Shown here: piece after piece, positions 55,601 through 61,195 of the stretch
How positions within the stretch are numbered: the first letter of the stretch is position 1
Layout of the letters: every line of letters starts with the position of its first letter
Assembly (NCBI GenBank): GCA_028751875.1
Contig: CM054155.1
Location: 10,143,755-10,207,754, forward strand
Direction of reading: 5' to 3'
Origin: Rapana venosa
Taxonomy: Eukaryota; Mollusca; Gastropoda; Neogastropoda; Muricidae
Length of the DNA stretch: 64,000 nucleotides
Notes under the pieces: generated by a model
Database searches by the model: none
Told to the model about the DNA's origin: nothing
The model's input: only the letters and a program-made list of their open reading frames with translations
Translations under genes and position numbers: made by a program

Positions 55601-57652
55601 TTCCAGCTCATAGTCATAGTCAAACTACACTGGCCTAACAAGGATTAATTCCTGTGAACTTCAGACTCTGATGGTACAACAGAATGAGCTGGAAGTGACT
55701 GTGGCAGTGAGACTGGAATGAGGAGAGCTGTAACAGTAGAATAGGAACATCAAAGAAGATAGAGAGGGAAAAAAAGTCTGTCTTGAAGTGCAAAGCCTTT
55801 TTGCTTACTAGTTTAGCTACTTCTGTATGATCTAAGTTTTTAAAACTGGCCTTTCAAAACTCATTCATTTCAAAATAAAGCACAGTCATAAACAACAAAA
55901 ACATAGAGCCCTCTAAATCTCACCTGGTCTGTGTATGTAGATGGCAAGGGGTTGAACAGGGGATTGTAAGACAAGCAAAACACATCCTGTAGTTTGTGGT
56001 CACTCTGTTTACTATCGTTGAGGTCTGCTCGTATTAAGCCCATCTGTCCAGAAATGGCCTGGGGAACAGAATGCAACATTTTACATCAGCACACTGATAA
56101 CTGGCATGCACGTGTACACATGTATCATGTATGTATTCTGTTACAGGGATGATCATATCTATCAATTTTCACAGTTCACACAATAGCCATTTACATTCCT
56201 GGCACAGCACATCCAATAACTCTTTTCCTTTGCTACCATTAAACTAATATATATAGTACTTAATAAGCAAGTGTGCAGTACAGCTAAATGGCTTCATCCA
56301 ATGTTCAGCTAAGACTATCAGATTCAAATTACCTAAACTGCTACAGAGTATTACTTCATAACAGCACCATTCAACATATTTGGATTTTCATAAAATTCTA
56401 TTTTGTTTTAGTATAACATTTTGTAGCTAGTCAAATATTTTCCATTTCTAAATTATATACTCACATATTTCAAGTGTACATGTATGCAACATGTTTCATT
56501 GTTTGTATGCCTCTGTCAGTTTAGGTAATTGTGTGCATGGTGTATGTATGTGTGTGTGCATGCGTATGTGTGCATCACTGCATGCATATGTTGTGTGTGC
56601 ATGTGTTTGTGTATGTCATTATGTGCATGCGTATGTGTGTGCGCATGTGTGTGTGTGTTTGTGTGTGAAGTTGAAATTGTGCTGTTGTGTAGCTCAGTAA
56701 AATTTACAATTGCTTGGCTTTGTTTTCTTTTGACATAAATTTGTTTTATCATGACTGATGCCACTAGTGATGGCAGTGATGCAGATGTGAGATGAATCAT
56801 AACTCTTAACAACACTGTACAGTGTTGTTAATTAACAAATATAACAATCACAACATTGTATACATGTATGTATCTAGCTAGCTCTTTGATTGTGACTATA
56901 GTCGTATAGACCTATCACTCAGGATACATTTGACTTAAATCCCATGGGTCATAAGTCATGGGTTCAAATCTCAGCGGCATCTGGTGAATTAAAGGTGGGG
57001 ATTTTTATGATATCCCAGGTCAACTTCAAGTGCAGTTCTGCCAGTGCCTTAATTCCCTTCATGTTTATATAATACACATGCAGATGATAAAACATGTTCA
57101 TTAAAGATCCCATCATTCATGTCAGCATTTGGTAGGTTAGGAAAACACGAACATGTATATACCCAACATACACCCAGAAGTCTACAGAATCTTCACTATG
57201 TTGAAGGCGGTATAAACTAAAAGTAAAAGGCAAAGAGGAGGAAGAAGATCTAAGCCAAGGTTTTCATATCAGACCTAAGCCTTGTTACTAAACTATACAT
57301 GTAACGCCCCTGGCTGTTTGAATGACTTGATGAATATTCTTCATCATGATAAGATGAAAATCGGAAGATGAAGGCGTGATGGATCTACAAAGTTCTCACG
57401 ACTCGATCAATGAATAGATTGTAGTATTGTAAGCTTTGGCTGAGAGTAAAAAGACCAGTCACCAGTTGAGACACTCAGACGAGAGAGAAAAGACAGCAAA
57501 AGATCGAGAAATCTTTCAAGCAAGAGAAAAGAATATGGGTGGGATCGAAAGGAACAAGGAATTCCCAAATCAATCTTTTTTTTTTAACATTGTGTCACAC
57601 TCACTTTAAAAGCAATGACGAACGTTCCCCAAAACAGCAGACTAAACGCCAT
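35593..57652 (-). CDS. SPPL2: SPPL2-like signal peptide peptidase-like intramembrane protease (gene span)
   Basis: Thirteen minus-strand exons join in frame into a 523-residue GxGD aspartyl protease; one more exon of roughly 28 codons is expected but not found. The order matches SPPL2A/B: signal peptide, lumenal protease-associated domain, TM1, acidic cytosolic loop, TM2-TM5, TM6 with YD, TM7 with GYGD, TM9 region with QPALLYLVP, acidic tail. SPPL2 enzymes cut type II membrane proteins within the membrane in late secretory and endosomal/lysosomal compartments. The PA domain and five N-X-S/T sequons separate SPPL2 from SPP and SPPL3. The A-versus-B distinction cannot be made. Both catalytic Asp residues and the PAL motif are intact and no exon contains a stop, so the gene looks functional. 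Confidence 0.93.
35795..36190 (+). mobile_element. SINE-B copy, tRNA-derived
   Basis: Head GGGTAGCCTGGTTGGTTAGG with B-box-like CCGGGTTTGAATTCC. The body has GGAGTTAACATCAGTGCC, AAGTCCTTTGGATGAGACTA, AGATCTTGTGCACGTGTTAA, CGGATGAGTAGGCCATTG and the end ATTCCATTATCCT. It overlaps the region just 5' (minus strand) of the last SPPL2 exon. Confidence 0.8.
36191..36551. other. SPPL2 intron, unassigned sequence
   Basis: AT-rich, no exon seen; CA-rich run near 36208-36238. Confidence 0.5.
36552..36895 (+). mobile_element. SINE-B copy, complete
   Basis: Head GGGACAGCCTGGTGGTTAG and B-box CCTGGTTCAACTCCC. Body through GAGTTAACATCAAAGCC, AAAGTCCTTTGGATGAGACT, GAACATCTTGCACACATG, TTTTCGGAAGAATAGGCC and TGGGAATGGATGACAAAAC to CTTATTCCATTATCCTTG and an A/T-rich 3' end. 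A good reference copy of the family. It lies antisense in the SPPL2 intron. Confidence 0.85.
36955..37018. repeat. (CA)n microsatellite
   Basis: ACA trinucleotides followed by CA repeats with a few interruptions. Confidence 0.95.
37142..37296 (-). CDS. SPPL2: SPPL2 exon with PAL motif
   Basis: The acceptor is GTGTTTCAG/CCTATGTGG, entering with two bases that complete GCC (Ala) with the phase-1 G of an upstream exon. It encodes 51 further residues, beginning YVVGLVLTGTALYLMK and continuing GQPALLYLVPCTVLT, then KELGYMWRGHQ. The donor is CATCAG/GTGAGG, phase 0. QPALLYLVP is the near-invariant PAL block of the presenilin/SPP family, needed for active-site conformation. The exon starts at the very edge of a 2.5 kb minisatellite made of copies of its own acceptor. 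Confidence 0.93.
37297..39755 (-). repeat. 2.5 kb minisatellite built from the SPPL2 splice acceptor
   Basis: About 100 head-to-tail copies of a 22-26 bp unit. On the gene strand the unit is TTTTCAGCCTATGTGGTG plus TGGTG, and each copy has the AG/CCTATGTGGTG context of the real acceptor at 37296/37297. The real exon continues ..GTGGGTCTGG where the repeat has ..GTGTGGTG. Unit length varies in steps of 1-4 bp. The hydrophobic reading frames of up to 449 codons (FSAYVVW, FSLCGVV, FQPMWCG) are the three phases of this unit. No complete spacer separates the array from the exon. Confidence 0.95.
39756..40064. other. SPPL2 intron, unassigned
   Basis: Searched for the missing exon (expected to resemble LLVAYCHRFD) in all minus-strand frames. 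Not found. Confidence 0.5.
40065..40740. repeat. diverged tandem repeat, period about 55-65 bp
   Basis: About 11 degenerate copies centred on GTGGTTTTCCAAACCATG, followed by GACACTTA-like and AATAA-like blocks. Substitutions and indels make the copies hard to align. Lies inside the SPPL2 intron. Confidence 0.6.
40741..41939. other. SPPL2 intron, AT-rich, no exon found
   Basis: No tandem array or SINE recognised. The expected exon between the GYGD and PAL exons was not identified here. Confidence 0.45.
41940..42230. repeat. short tandem repeat of CAGACATCAACACATCTGTA units and CA run
   Basis: About three copies of a roughly 60-bp unit, AGACATCAACACATCTGTA with ATACGGAATAAACAGACTTG and TACATA, then partial units grading into CA repeats. 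Confidence 0.75.
42310..42664. repeat. (CA)n microsatellite with interruptions
   Basis: About 350 bp of CA broken by AACAC and ACTAC/ACTTAC steps, ending a few bases from the donor of the GYGD exon on the gene strand. A GT-rich transcript tract this close to a donor could influence splicing. Confidence 0.98.
42676..42778 (-). CDS. SPPL2: SPPL2 exon with GxGD catalytic motif (GYGD)
   Basis: The acceptor is GTGTGACAG/ATGCCC at phase 0 and the donor is GTGCCTG/GTCAGT, leaving one base. It encodes MPMVFKMPYFVSW, then CFADKYSLLGYGDVIVP. The D of LLGYGD is the second catalytic aspartate; the family pattern is GxGD and vertebrate SPPL2 usually has GFGD. No stops. The next exon must start with two bases, which fits the PAL exon at 37296 directly as well as an intervening exon of length divisible by three. 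Confidence 0.95.
42954..43300 (+). mobile_element. SINE-B copy, complete
   Basis: Head GGGACAGCCTGGTGGTTAG, B-box CCCAGGTTCGAATCTTG, body with GAGTTAACATCAGTGC, AAAGTCCTTCAGGTGAGACT, CAGAACATCTTGCGCAC and GAATGGATGACAAAATTG, and tail TATTCCATTATCCTC. Antisense in the SPPL2 intron. The CATCACCATCACC-type trinucleotides at 42842-42953 lie just upstream. Confidence 0.85.
43526..43585 (-). CDS. SPPL2: SPPL2 exon, loop after TM6
   Basis: Acceptor TTGTTGTCAG/AACGGAG and donor GAACAG/GTCAGT, both phase 0. Encodes NGESVMIKVATGGNSKTGEQ, matching the conserved NGESIMVEVA block that follows the YD helix in SPPL2. It is the hydrophilic loop between the two catalytic helices. Confidence 0.92.
43722..43995 (-). 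mobile_element. SINE-A copy
   Basis: Minus-strand copy in the SPPL2 intron. Body blocks are GTAAAGCAGCGAGGGAGAG, CACCCAGCTGTAAATGGG and the 5S-like remnant AAGCAGCATTGTGACC. The head ends near 43995 (GGGACAGGATAGCTCAG). The 5S-like part is shortened compared with 52847-53137. Confidence 0.8.
44130..44770 (-). mobile_element. SINE-C copy interrupted by a TTAA-flanked MITE
   Basis: The tRNA-derived head is at the high end (GATGTCATGGGTTGAAATC and GGCAGCGGCACTTGG near 44680-44730). The body passes AATTAAAGGTGGGGACTTAT and then reaches GTGCC/TTAA at about 44612. The remaining family sequence (TTAATCCCCTTCATG..) resumes at 44265 and runs to about 44150 (CAGCGTTCAGTGGG). The intact order is seen at 57040-57065 as CCAGTGCCTTAATTCCCTTC. 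Confidence 0.8.
44262..44612 (+). mobile_element. TTAA-flanked MITE, copy 1 (343 bp)
   Basis: The element 44266-44608 starts GGTTAGACACGGGTC and ends GACCCCCATGTCCCCCC, with TTAA at 44262-44265 and 44609-44612. The ends form an imperfect inverted repeat (GGTTAGACA-CGGGTC against GGGGGGACATGGGGGTC). There is no coding frame. TTAA target-site duplication is the hallmark of piggyBac-type transposition. The inner part includes CCATTTTGGATTGTTTCC followed by ATGGCAACAGTGC. Confidence 0.88.
44771..45615. other. SPPL2 intron, unassigned
   Basis: No repeat family recognised apart from a T run at 45473-45488. No additional exon. Confidence 0.5.
45616..45690 (-). CDS. SPPL2: SPPL2 exon with YD catalytic motif
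   Basis: Acceptor TTTGTTGTACAG/GCGTGT and donor ACCAAG/GTGAGT, both phase 0. The 25 residues include TVLLGLLFIYDIFFVFITP and then LFTK. The D of IYDIFFVF is the first catalytic aspartate of GxGD proteases (YD motif in TM6), and FVFITP is typical of SPPL2. No stops or indels. Confidence 0.96.
45783..46003. repeat. (AAT)n, (GT)n, (CA)n and poly-C cluster
   Basis: AAT repeats at 45784-45812, a GT run at 45819-45838, CA at 45940-45957, poly-C at about 45961-45982 and CA to about 46007. All within the intron between two catalytic-core exons. Confidence 0.95.
46041..46122 (-). CDS. SPPL2: SPPL2 exon, TM5
   Basis: Acceptor GTTGTTGCAG/TTATGCC enters with one base completing AGT (Ser). The donor is CTCAGG/GTAAGA at phase 0. 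Encodes YAWILQDIIGFCFCLYVM, then RALLMPSLR. The W(I/L)LQDI.G...C pattern is the conserved helix before the YD helix in SPP/SPPL proteins. Confidence 0.94.
46152..46245 (-). mobile_element. LINE 3' tail remnant
   Basis: Minus strand reads GAGCGCTTTGATTTGTTGC, TTTACAAGATTCAGCGCTAT, AAATTCCATACATTATTATT, the best-preserved copy of the tail, ending in (ATT)n. Confidence 0.8.
46465..46590 (+). repeat. dispersed repeat, direct copy at 47490-47620
   Basis: Shares CAGACAGCAACTATC, GACTGTCAT-like and TGAAAA/TGACAAGACAG..CCAGCAC-like sequence with 47490-47620 in the same orientation. Family unknown. Confidence 0.55.
46591..46994. other. SPPL2 intron, unassigned
   Basis: Purine-rich stretch at about 46625-46740. 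No exon. Confidence 0.5.
46995..47344 (-). mobile_element. TTAA-flanked MITE, copy 2 (342 bp, inverted)
   Basis: The element 46999-47340 is about 90% identical by eye to the reverse complement of 44266-44608. It is bounded by TTAA at 46995-46998 and 47341-47344. It starts GGTGGGACATGGGGGTC and ends GACCCGTATCTAACC on the plus strand. The pair lies head-to-head around the two SPPL2 exons at 45616 and 46041. Confidence 0.88.
47345..48416. other. SPPL2 intron, unassigned
   Basis: Contains the second copy of the dispersed repeat (47490-47620) and a TTGTTGTTG run near 48230. GCCTGCCTGCCT lies just after the donor of the next exon on the gene strand (48391-48414). Confidence 0.5.
48417..48627 (-). 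CDS. SPPL2: SPPL2 exon, TM3 and TM4
   Basis: Acceptor TGTGTCACAG/TGTACG completes a codon begun in the previous exon. The donor is CCAGAG/GTAGGC at phase 2. Encodes YVIIAIFCLAGINGLFQAF, FWKRLVPW, CWKRPPQVRSLVLVLL and TVWVVFRHQR. The IGIFCLA-like start and the VW.VFR(H/N) end match SPPL2. GC-rich with strong codon bias. Confidence 0.95.
48655..48935. repeat. minisatellite, unit about 36 bp
   Basis: About seven copies of CTTCTACATCTTTACTTCAT followed by ACCACACTGTCAATACG, some shortened. It starts about 30 bp upstream of the acceptor of the SPPL2 exon at 48627, in intron sequence on the gene strand. Confidence 0.9.
48936..49529. other. SPPL2 intron, unassigned
   Basis: CA-rich runs near 49220-49250 and 49467-49520 only. 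No exon. Confidence 0.5.
49530..49687 (-). CDS. SPPL2: SPPL2 exon, acidic loop and TM2
   Basis: Acceptor TTTTTTCTGACAG/GAAACAG (one base completes a codon) and donor GATTACTTAG/GTAAGT (leaves one base). Encodes KQRRGSREGEEEEEEEEK, then GMGIAMSIGLVIFFCVSL and TLLYFFYDYL. The acidic stretch is the cytosolic loop after TM1. LLYFFYDYL matches the conserved end of TM2 in SPPL2. The GAG/GAA repeat could vary in length between alleles. Confidence 0.95.
49828..50113 (-). mobile_element. SINE-A copy
   Basis: Minus-strand copy in the SPPL2 intron. The 3' end is CATAGGTTATGGGAAC at about 49845. Body blocks are CACCCAGCTGTAAATGGG, TTGGTTTCAGTACAG, GGTAACCAAGTGGATGGG (5S-like part in altered form) and GAAGCAGCATTGAGCG. 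Flanks TATCATAA at about 49818 and 50118 may be the target-site duplication. Confidence 0.8.
50450..50750. mobile_element. two SINE-C tails in inverted orientation (foldback)
   Basis: A plus-strand SINE-C tail (about 50455-50585: AAAGTCAGAATAAGGCTAC, TGTACACAGAAATCCCACC, TTCTTGGAGCTTCAGC) is followed after about 60 bp by a minus-strand tail. The minus tail (about 50640-50745) has GGAGCTCCGAGGG, CTGTGTACACATATACC and GCCGCATTCCAACTTCAGAG. The arms are about 100 bp. Located in an SPPL2 intron. Confidence 0.7.
50751..51120. other. SPPL2 intron, unassigned
   Basis: No repeat or exon recognised. Confidence 0.5.
51121..51258 (-). mobile_element. SINE-A copy, truncated
   Basis: Minus-strand 3' half only: GGTTATGGGACACC, CTCGCTCCCCTATGACC, CTCAATATGCTGGCCCTGG, AAAGCGGCGAGGGAGAG, GGGTCAGGGAAGG. 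The head and 5S-like part are missing. Confidence 0.85.
51348..51487 (-). CDS. SPPL2: SPPL2 exon, end of PA domain and TM1
   Basis: Acceptor GTGGACGTGCAG/AAGCTG at phase 0. An in-frame TAA lies 25 bp upstream, and CTAAT there could serve as branch point. The donor is CATAGCAA/GTGGGT at phase 2. Encodes KLGKEVRVWLYSPTAPRFDP, then NIIVMFSLATLCAVTGAYLS and ASAHHS. The V.LYSP..P..DP pattern followed by a hydrophobic helix is typical of SPPL2 between the PA domain and TM1. Confidence 0.93.
51488..52199. other. SPPL2 intron, unassigned
   Basis: CA and GA low-complexity at about 51737-51815 and 51980-52010. No exon. Confidence 0.5.
52215..52335. repeat. 17-bp minisatellite, seven copies
   Basis: AACAAGGACAACACTAG repeated with one ATTAG variant. 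Near-perfect copies suggest recent expansion. Confidence 0.95.
52398..52484 (-). CDS. SPPL2: SPPL2 exon, PA domain C-terminal part
   Basis: Acceptor TGTGTGTTCAG/ATTCCA and donor TTTGATG/GTCAGT, both phase 0. Encodes IPPGGNSTEYNSVNITVATI, then LHDDFFALM. Two sequons (NST, NIT) fit a lumenal position. The I.V..I...D...L pattern fits the PA-domain strand and helix that follow the central part in SPPL2. Confidence 0.9.
52515..52662. repeat. (CT)n microsatellite
   Basis: CTGT-rich lead, poly-C at 52571-52580, then about 80 bp of uninterrupted CT. Confidence 0.98.
52837..53147 (+). mobile_element. SINE-A, full-length with perfect target-site duplication
   Basis: TTACTAGCAA at 52837-52846 and 53138-53147 flanks a 291-bp element. 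The head GGGATAGCTCAGTGGTCGG (A-box-like) is followed by AAGTTAAGCAGCGTTGAGCG and TGGTTACCAGTTGGATGGG plus TGACCG. That part corresponds to the internal promoter region of 5S rRNA (AAGCTAAGCAGGGTCGGGCC..TTGGATGGGAGACCG). The body then runs to ACCACATAGGTTATGGGACT and ends CTTTTA. The intact duplication suggests recent insertion, antisense in an SPPL2 intron. Confidence 0.93.
53225..53420. repeat. (CA)n microsatellite, interrupted
   Basis: CA with GCA, TGCA and CGCA interruptions, ending immediately next to the donor side of the SPPL2 exon at 53431. The transcript therefore has a GU-rich tract directly after that donor. Confidence 0.97.
53431..53613 (-). CDS. SPPL2: SPPL2 exon, PA domain core
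   Basis: Acceptor CTTTGTGTGCAG/CTGTCC and donor TACCCTG/GTCAGT, both phase 0. The 61 residues include LSSLLANYSDHDGC, GQVVAVARGNCNFAEKADI and RGGVAALVINMANQT. The (V/A)ARG.C.F..KA..A...G...L(L/V)I pattern is the hallmark of protease-associated domains. Three sequons (NYS, NVS, NQT). Lumenal. Confidence 0.95.
53614..54370. other. SPPL2 intron, unassigned
   Basis: Short CTAGTAGTAGTACTAGTAG near-palindrome at about 53837-53856. No exon. Confidence 0.5.
54371..55087. mobile_element. TTAA-flanked non-autonomous element, 709 bp
   Basis: TTAA at 54371-54374 and 55084-55087. The left end TTAACCTCTTAACTGCC and the reverse complement of the right end TTAACCACTAGACTGCC match at 14 of 17 positions. A second inner inverted pair follows: GTGCACCCTATATGCC at about 54400 and, inverted, GTGCACCCTATACGCC ending near 55030. 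No transposase frame is present. The structure fits a piggyBac-type non-autonomous element, different in sequence from the 343-bp MITE. Lies in an SPPL2 intron. Confidence 0.75.
55423..55471. repeat. 15-bp inverted repeat, 19-nt loop
   Basis: CTTAAGCTTTGGCAC pairs with GTGCCGAAGCTTAAG, with one mismatch that is a wobble pair in the plus-strand RNA. In an SPPL2 intron. Confidence 0.75.
55924..56058 (-). CDS. SPPL2: SPPL2 exon 2, start of mature lumenal domain
   Basis: Acceptor TTCTGTTCCCCAG/GCCATT and donor ACAGACCAG/GTGAGA, both phase 0. Encodes AISGQMGLIRADLNDSK, DVFCLSYNPLFNPLPSTY and TDQ. The CL.YNP....LP.T block matches the conserved C(L/M)(V/I)YNP...PLP segment at the start of the SPPL2 lumenal domain. 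Confidence 0.92.
56059..56924. other. SPPL2 first intron, unassigned part
   Basis: Contains GT/GC-rich runs at about 56527-56670 and the palindrome listed separately. No exon. Confidence 0.5.
56806..56831. repeat. 26-bp perfect palindrome
   Basis: TTAACAACACTGT followed directly by its exact reverse complement, no spacer, with TTAA at both ends. Confidence 0.9.
56925..57188 (+). mobile_element. SINE-C copy
   Basis: B-box-like ATGGGTTCAAATCTCAGCGG, body AATTAAAGGTGGGGAT, CAGGTCAACTTCAAGTGC, CCAGTGCCTTAATTCCCTTC, CATGTCAGCATTTGG, end near ACCCAACATACACCC. The tail CGGCTACC block is missing. It shows the uninterrupted site occupied by the MITE in the copy at 44130. Confidence 0.8.
57605..57652 (-). 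CDS. SPPL2: SPPL2 exon 1, start codon and signal peptide
   Basis: ATG at 57652-57650 in the context AACAACAATGGCG (A at -3, G at +4). Encodes 16 residues, MAFSLLFWGTFVIAFK, then donor TTTTAAA/GTGAGT at phase 0. The hydrophobic segment is a signal-peptide core, expected because SPPL2 has a cleaved N-terminal signal before the PA domain. The frame stays open upstream to 57970, but that part overlaps a SINE-B relic, so I start at this Met. A CCAAT motif (minus strand, 57687-57683) lies 31-35 bp upstream; its role is unknown. Confidence 0.85.
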
Positions 57653-57774
57653 TGTTGTTTCTGCCCACTCCCTCCAATCGACATTGGTAGGAAGAGCAGC
57701 AAAGGGAAACAATTCTCTTTCGATTCGATCGTCGCAGAAGGCTAGGCCTAGTTGAACGTGTTGTTGATGACTGT

Positions 57775-57965
57775 AGGTTGGTAGGCGGAATTGAATTGCC
57801 TTGTGGTTGGAGCATTGTGCTCGCGATCTACGATGACTGAGGGTGCGGGTATTCGTTTCAGGGGGCATTTCCCCGGGAGTTAACATTGGAATGACCCCGT
57901 CGCTGTCTGTGGCCCTTCTGAGTCGTAGTAAGAAGTGGCTGTCCAATTCACTGTCGCCGAGACTC
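57775..57965 (+). mobile_element. diverged SINE-B-like element near the SPPL2 5' end
   Basis: Shares TTGTGGTTGGAGCATTGTGC, CGATCTACGATGACTGAGGG, GGGAGTTAACATTGG and a variant of the later body with SINE-B, but is clearly diverged. It begins about 120 bp upstream of the SPPL2 start codon, so it may contribute to the 5' UTR or promoter. Confidence 0.5.
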
Positions 57966-59694
57966 AGCACTAGGGCCTAGATCCTTTGCTCTCCCTGGCC
58001 ACATAACTGAAACATCGTGTCTACATGTATCTCTTTGTTGACAAGTGCCTGTTCTGAGGGTAAATTCATCTATACAAAGCCCACATTAACAGACATGAAG
58101 GGGGAAAAACCCACACAAAAAACCTCTCAGTGATGAGAAGTGTTATTTTATGCCTGCAAAACCAAATCCCCTTTCTGGGCGGCGGCAAGCTGTCATCCGA
58201 TTTGAAGAGGATGGCTCATAATTATGAGCAACATCAGCAAAATAGCTAACGCCACATTAACAAAAGTTTTGGGCTTCTTATCAAGAAACGTCAGAACTGA
58301 CACTCAGTTGTGCTGCAAACTAGCATACATTGCACTCACCTGAGTTACACACACACACACACACGCGCGCGCGCGCGGGGGAGGTGGGGAGGTAAATATC
58401 TTGTGAGGTCAATTTTGAGGGAATAAAAGTCATAGTGTACTTTGTACCTAACAAAATCTTAGTGCCATAACTGTTTATGATACAGTTGTGTGTGCGCGCG
58501 CGCGCGTGTTAACAGATATATATATGTATGGGTTATCAGTCCTTGACCTGCTCAGGAACACTGGATATGCAGAGCAGTGGTGCAGGGGTACAGTGCCACA
58601 GGACAGCGCCACATGTGATAACATGACCCCTGTGTTAGGCTTCTGTTTGTATTAGAATAGGGGATACAGGTTCCCTTAGATAGGCTTCTGTTCAGAATAG
58701 AACAAGGAATAGACCTGATTCATCAGAGCCTTAAAGTAGTATAGAGCCAGTCTTGTGGATGGCTTCTTGCTTCATAGTTTTGTGACATTAACTCATATTA
58801 ATTGGCCTGTCTTTGGAGCTGGGATATTCTACTTCCCCTTGTTCATTAGTCTCTTAGTGTGGGGATATTCTACTGCCCCAGTGTCCACACATCTTCGTGG
58901 AGACTTCAAAAGCTACAAGATTGACCCTCGGAGTTCACATCTTGTATGCCATGTTCAGAAACACATATGGACCACTTCAAGGGACTATAGCTGATTCAAG
59001 CAGTGACTTGATGTGAACAGTTGCTGTTGAGAATAAAAGATAAATAACAAAAAGGCAGAAATTCCACACTTGAGGCTAAGCAACTGCTGCCTGGCCCAGT
59101 TCATAGGCATTTGTAATATTGAGCTAATGAAACCACACGGGCGTTCAATGTCACTTAACAATGCTTGAATTTTTAAGTGTTGATAAAATAATTGTAATAT
59201 TGAGCTGATGAAACCTCCATGGTTTTTAATGTCACCAAATAATTATAGCTTAACTGCTTTCAGAGGCTGGGCAGGTGGGGCCTCAAGTACCAAGACAGTT
59301 GCCAGTGTGCCATCACAGAGTTATCTCCCCCTGCAGCCCTGAGGTCCTTCTTCTCCTGCATTCCCTGAACTGTGAGGGATGCACAGCGCCTGGTCTTCAC
59401 CTGTGCTTGTCACTCTGCAGGAGACCTGCCTGCTAGACTCGGTGAACTCATTCCGACTTCAGAGCAGCTCATGACCAGTCCAGCCTGCGACTACTCTTGA
59501 TGGAAGATGGTGAGAACCGGTTTTGTTATTGCGCTGGTCATCCACCCCTTGCTGTGTAGGCCAGGGCTTGAGGCTGTGCACCACCCTGTCCCCATCAAGA
59601 GAACACCCTCATTAACGTTACACAGAGGTGTTCACTCCTGATCCCAGAGTGGAAGGTTTTCGTTTTACTTTACAGTTGCCTAGTTCTACTTAAA
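57966..59694. other. 5' flank of SPPL2, no gene recognised
   Basis: Holds AC/GC runs at 58345-58378 and 58492-58507 and the dispersed repeat at 59350-59480 shared with 30620-30775. A direct repeat near 59110-59165 and 59190-59245 contains GTAATATTGAGCT(A/G)ATGAAAC. No exon. Confidence 0.5.
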
Positions 59695-59925
59695 ACTATT
59701 TAAGTCCTTCAGACGAAACTATAATCTGATGACCCACGTGTGAACGCACGTATTACATCTTACGAACATATTAATACCCGTTCCGCCTTTCGGAAGAGTA
59801 GGCCATTGTGGGCCCGTGGGATCAGATAAAATTTACAAAACTGCATACACACAGGGATTGGATTAATTAATAAAGCATATGAGTATATATGAGCATATTC
59901 CATTATCCTCAAAGTAAAAAATAAG
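59695..59925 (+). mobile_element. SINE-B copy, 5' truncated
   Basis: AAGTCCTTCAGACGAAACTA, TTTCGGAAGAGTAGGCCATT and ATTCCATTATCCTCAAAGT. The head is missing. A poly-C run follows at about 60017-60036. Confidence 0.8.
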
Positions 59926-60114
59926 ATAAAATAGAATTTTGTTTTTATATCTGTCAGCCCAGTCTTTGTTGCTTTTTCTGTGTTAGATTTTCTTTTAGTT
60001 GATTTCAAAAATTCGCCCCCCCCCCCCCCCACCCCCTTTGCTTTTTGCTTAAGTAGGCCATGGCATTGGTAAGAACGGATGACAATATTAAAAACCCCAA
60101 AACCCCATGCACAC

Positions 60115-60235
60115 TGGTGTCATGATTAGTCATCCCTGAAGTCGGAATGTTGCTACCTTAATAGCAGACGAAAGCGATCATATGTATACACAAAATCTCA
60201 CCATTTAACTTCGGTGCTCTGGTCAAAGAACAGCA
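60115..60235 (+). mobile_element. SINE-C tail remnant
   Basis: GAAGTCGGAATGTTGCTACC, then AGACGAAAGCG and CACAAAATCTCACCA. Confidence 0.65.
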
Positions 60236-60275
60236 AAATAATTCGTCATGAAAATGATGCATTTAAAATGCTATA

Positions 60276-60278
<3 letters not shown>

Positions 60279-60341
<63 letters not shown>
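60279..60341. repeat. (ACT)n microsatellite
   Basis: About 21 uninterrupted ACT trinucleotides. Confidence 0.98.
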
Positions 60342-60343
<2 letters not shown>

Positions 60344-60405
60344 ATAATGTATGGAATTTATATAGCCCTGAATCTTGTAAAGCAACAAATCAAAGCGCTC
60401 AGATT
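60340..60405 (-). mobile_element. LINE 3' tail remnant
   Basis: Minus strand: GAGCGCTTTGATTTGTTGC, TTTACAAGATTCAGGGCTAT, AAATTCCATACATTATAAG. Here the usual (ATT)n end is replaced by (AGT)n on the same strand. Confidence 0.8.
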
Positions 60406-60409
60406 TTTT

Positions 60410-60582
60410 TTATATCGAGGATAATGGAATAAGCACTCATGTGCTTTTTTTCTATTTTTACATCCATTCCCCGTGTGTATGGGGTTTTGTAAATTTGGTC
60501 ATCTGTTCCCACCGGCACACAATGGCCTACTCTTTCGAAAAGCGGAACAGAATTTAACGTGTGCGCAAGATGTTCTGCATGC

Positions 60583-60620
<38 letters not shown>
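60410..60620 (-). mobile_element. SINE-B 3' fragment followed by (TTA)n
   Basis: Minus strand: CAGAACATCTTGCGCACACG, CGAAAGAGTAGGCCATTGTG, GGTGGGAACAGATGACC, ATTCCATTATCCTCG. TTA repeats at 60586-60619 adjoin it. Confidence 0.8.
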
Positions 60621-61120
60621 ACAAAAACCAATCTAGTAAGTCCTCTTCTGAAGTACAGCGCCATCAACAGCTATTGTTCACTTCATCTTAAAGCTGCGTC
60701 CTTCATAATTCTTCATGAAAGTGACTCAAGAGAAATTGGTTTTGGGCCGTATTCTACTTTTCAATATATATTTTGAAATTTTTGTTAAGATATGAAACCA
60801 GCTGCTTTCACATTACAAGGTGATGGCGATAAGTGACTGATTTTAATGAAATGACATGGAAGGGATTGAAAATCAGTCCCAGAAATCTCTATCACCATTT
60901 TTTAAATGCGAAATGTGGGTTCTGTAGTGACATTTTCAGAAATCAGAGTTACTACAATTTCAGCAAGCCTCCTAATCCTTGCTTGGGGCCTAGGCAGCTA
61001 GTCTCCTTCCAAAATGCTGTCCATTTTCTGAAATGATGATAGAAATTCGTGTGGGATTTGGTATTAAAACTGGCTTGCTAAAAAAGACACTTTACTGCTA
61101 AAAATGTGCTTTTTCCCTCC
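60621..61120. other. no recognisable gene
   Basis: Spacer between repeats; no exon supported. Confidence 0.5.
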
Positions 61121-61156
61121 TGAACCCCCCCCCCCCCCCCCACCAACCCACTCTCC

Positions 61157-61193
<37 letters not shown>

Positions 61194-61195
61194 CC
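61121..61195. repeat. poly-C and (GT)n(GC)n
   Basis: Poly-C at about 61126-61141, GT at 61160-61186, GC to 61194. The large minisatellite begins right after. Confidence 0.95.

Noticed and set aside
57290..57480. Possible solo LTR starting TGTAACGCCCCTGG
   Set aside because: No matching 3' end, target duplication or second copy was found in the window.
57653..57970. Upstream extension of the SPPL2 first exon to an earlier Met
   Set aside because: The extra N-terminus is encoded by a SINE-B-like relic and lacks a signal peptide; the Met at 57652 has a better context and starts a hydrophobic signal.
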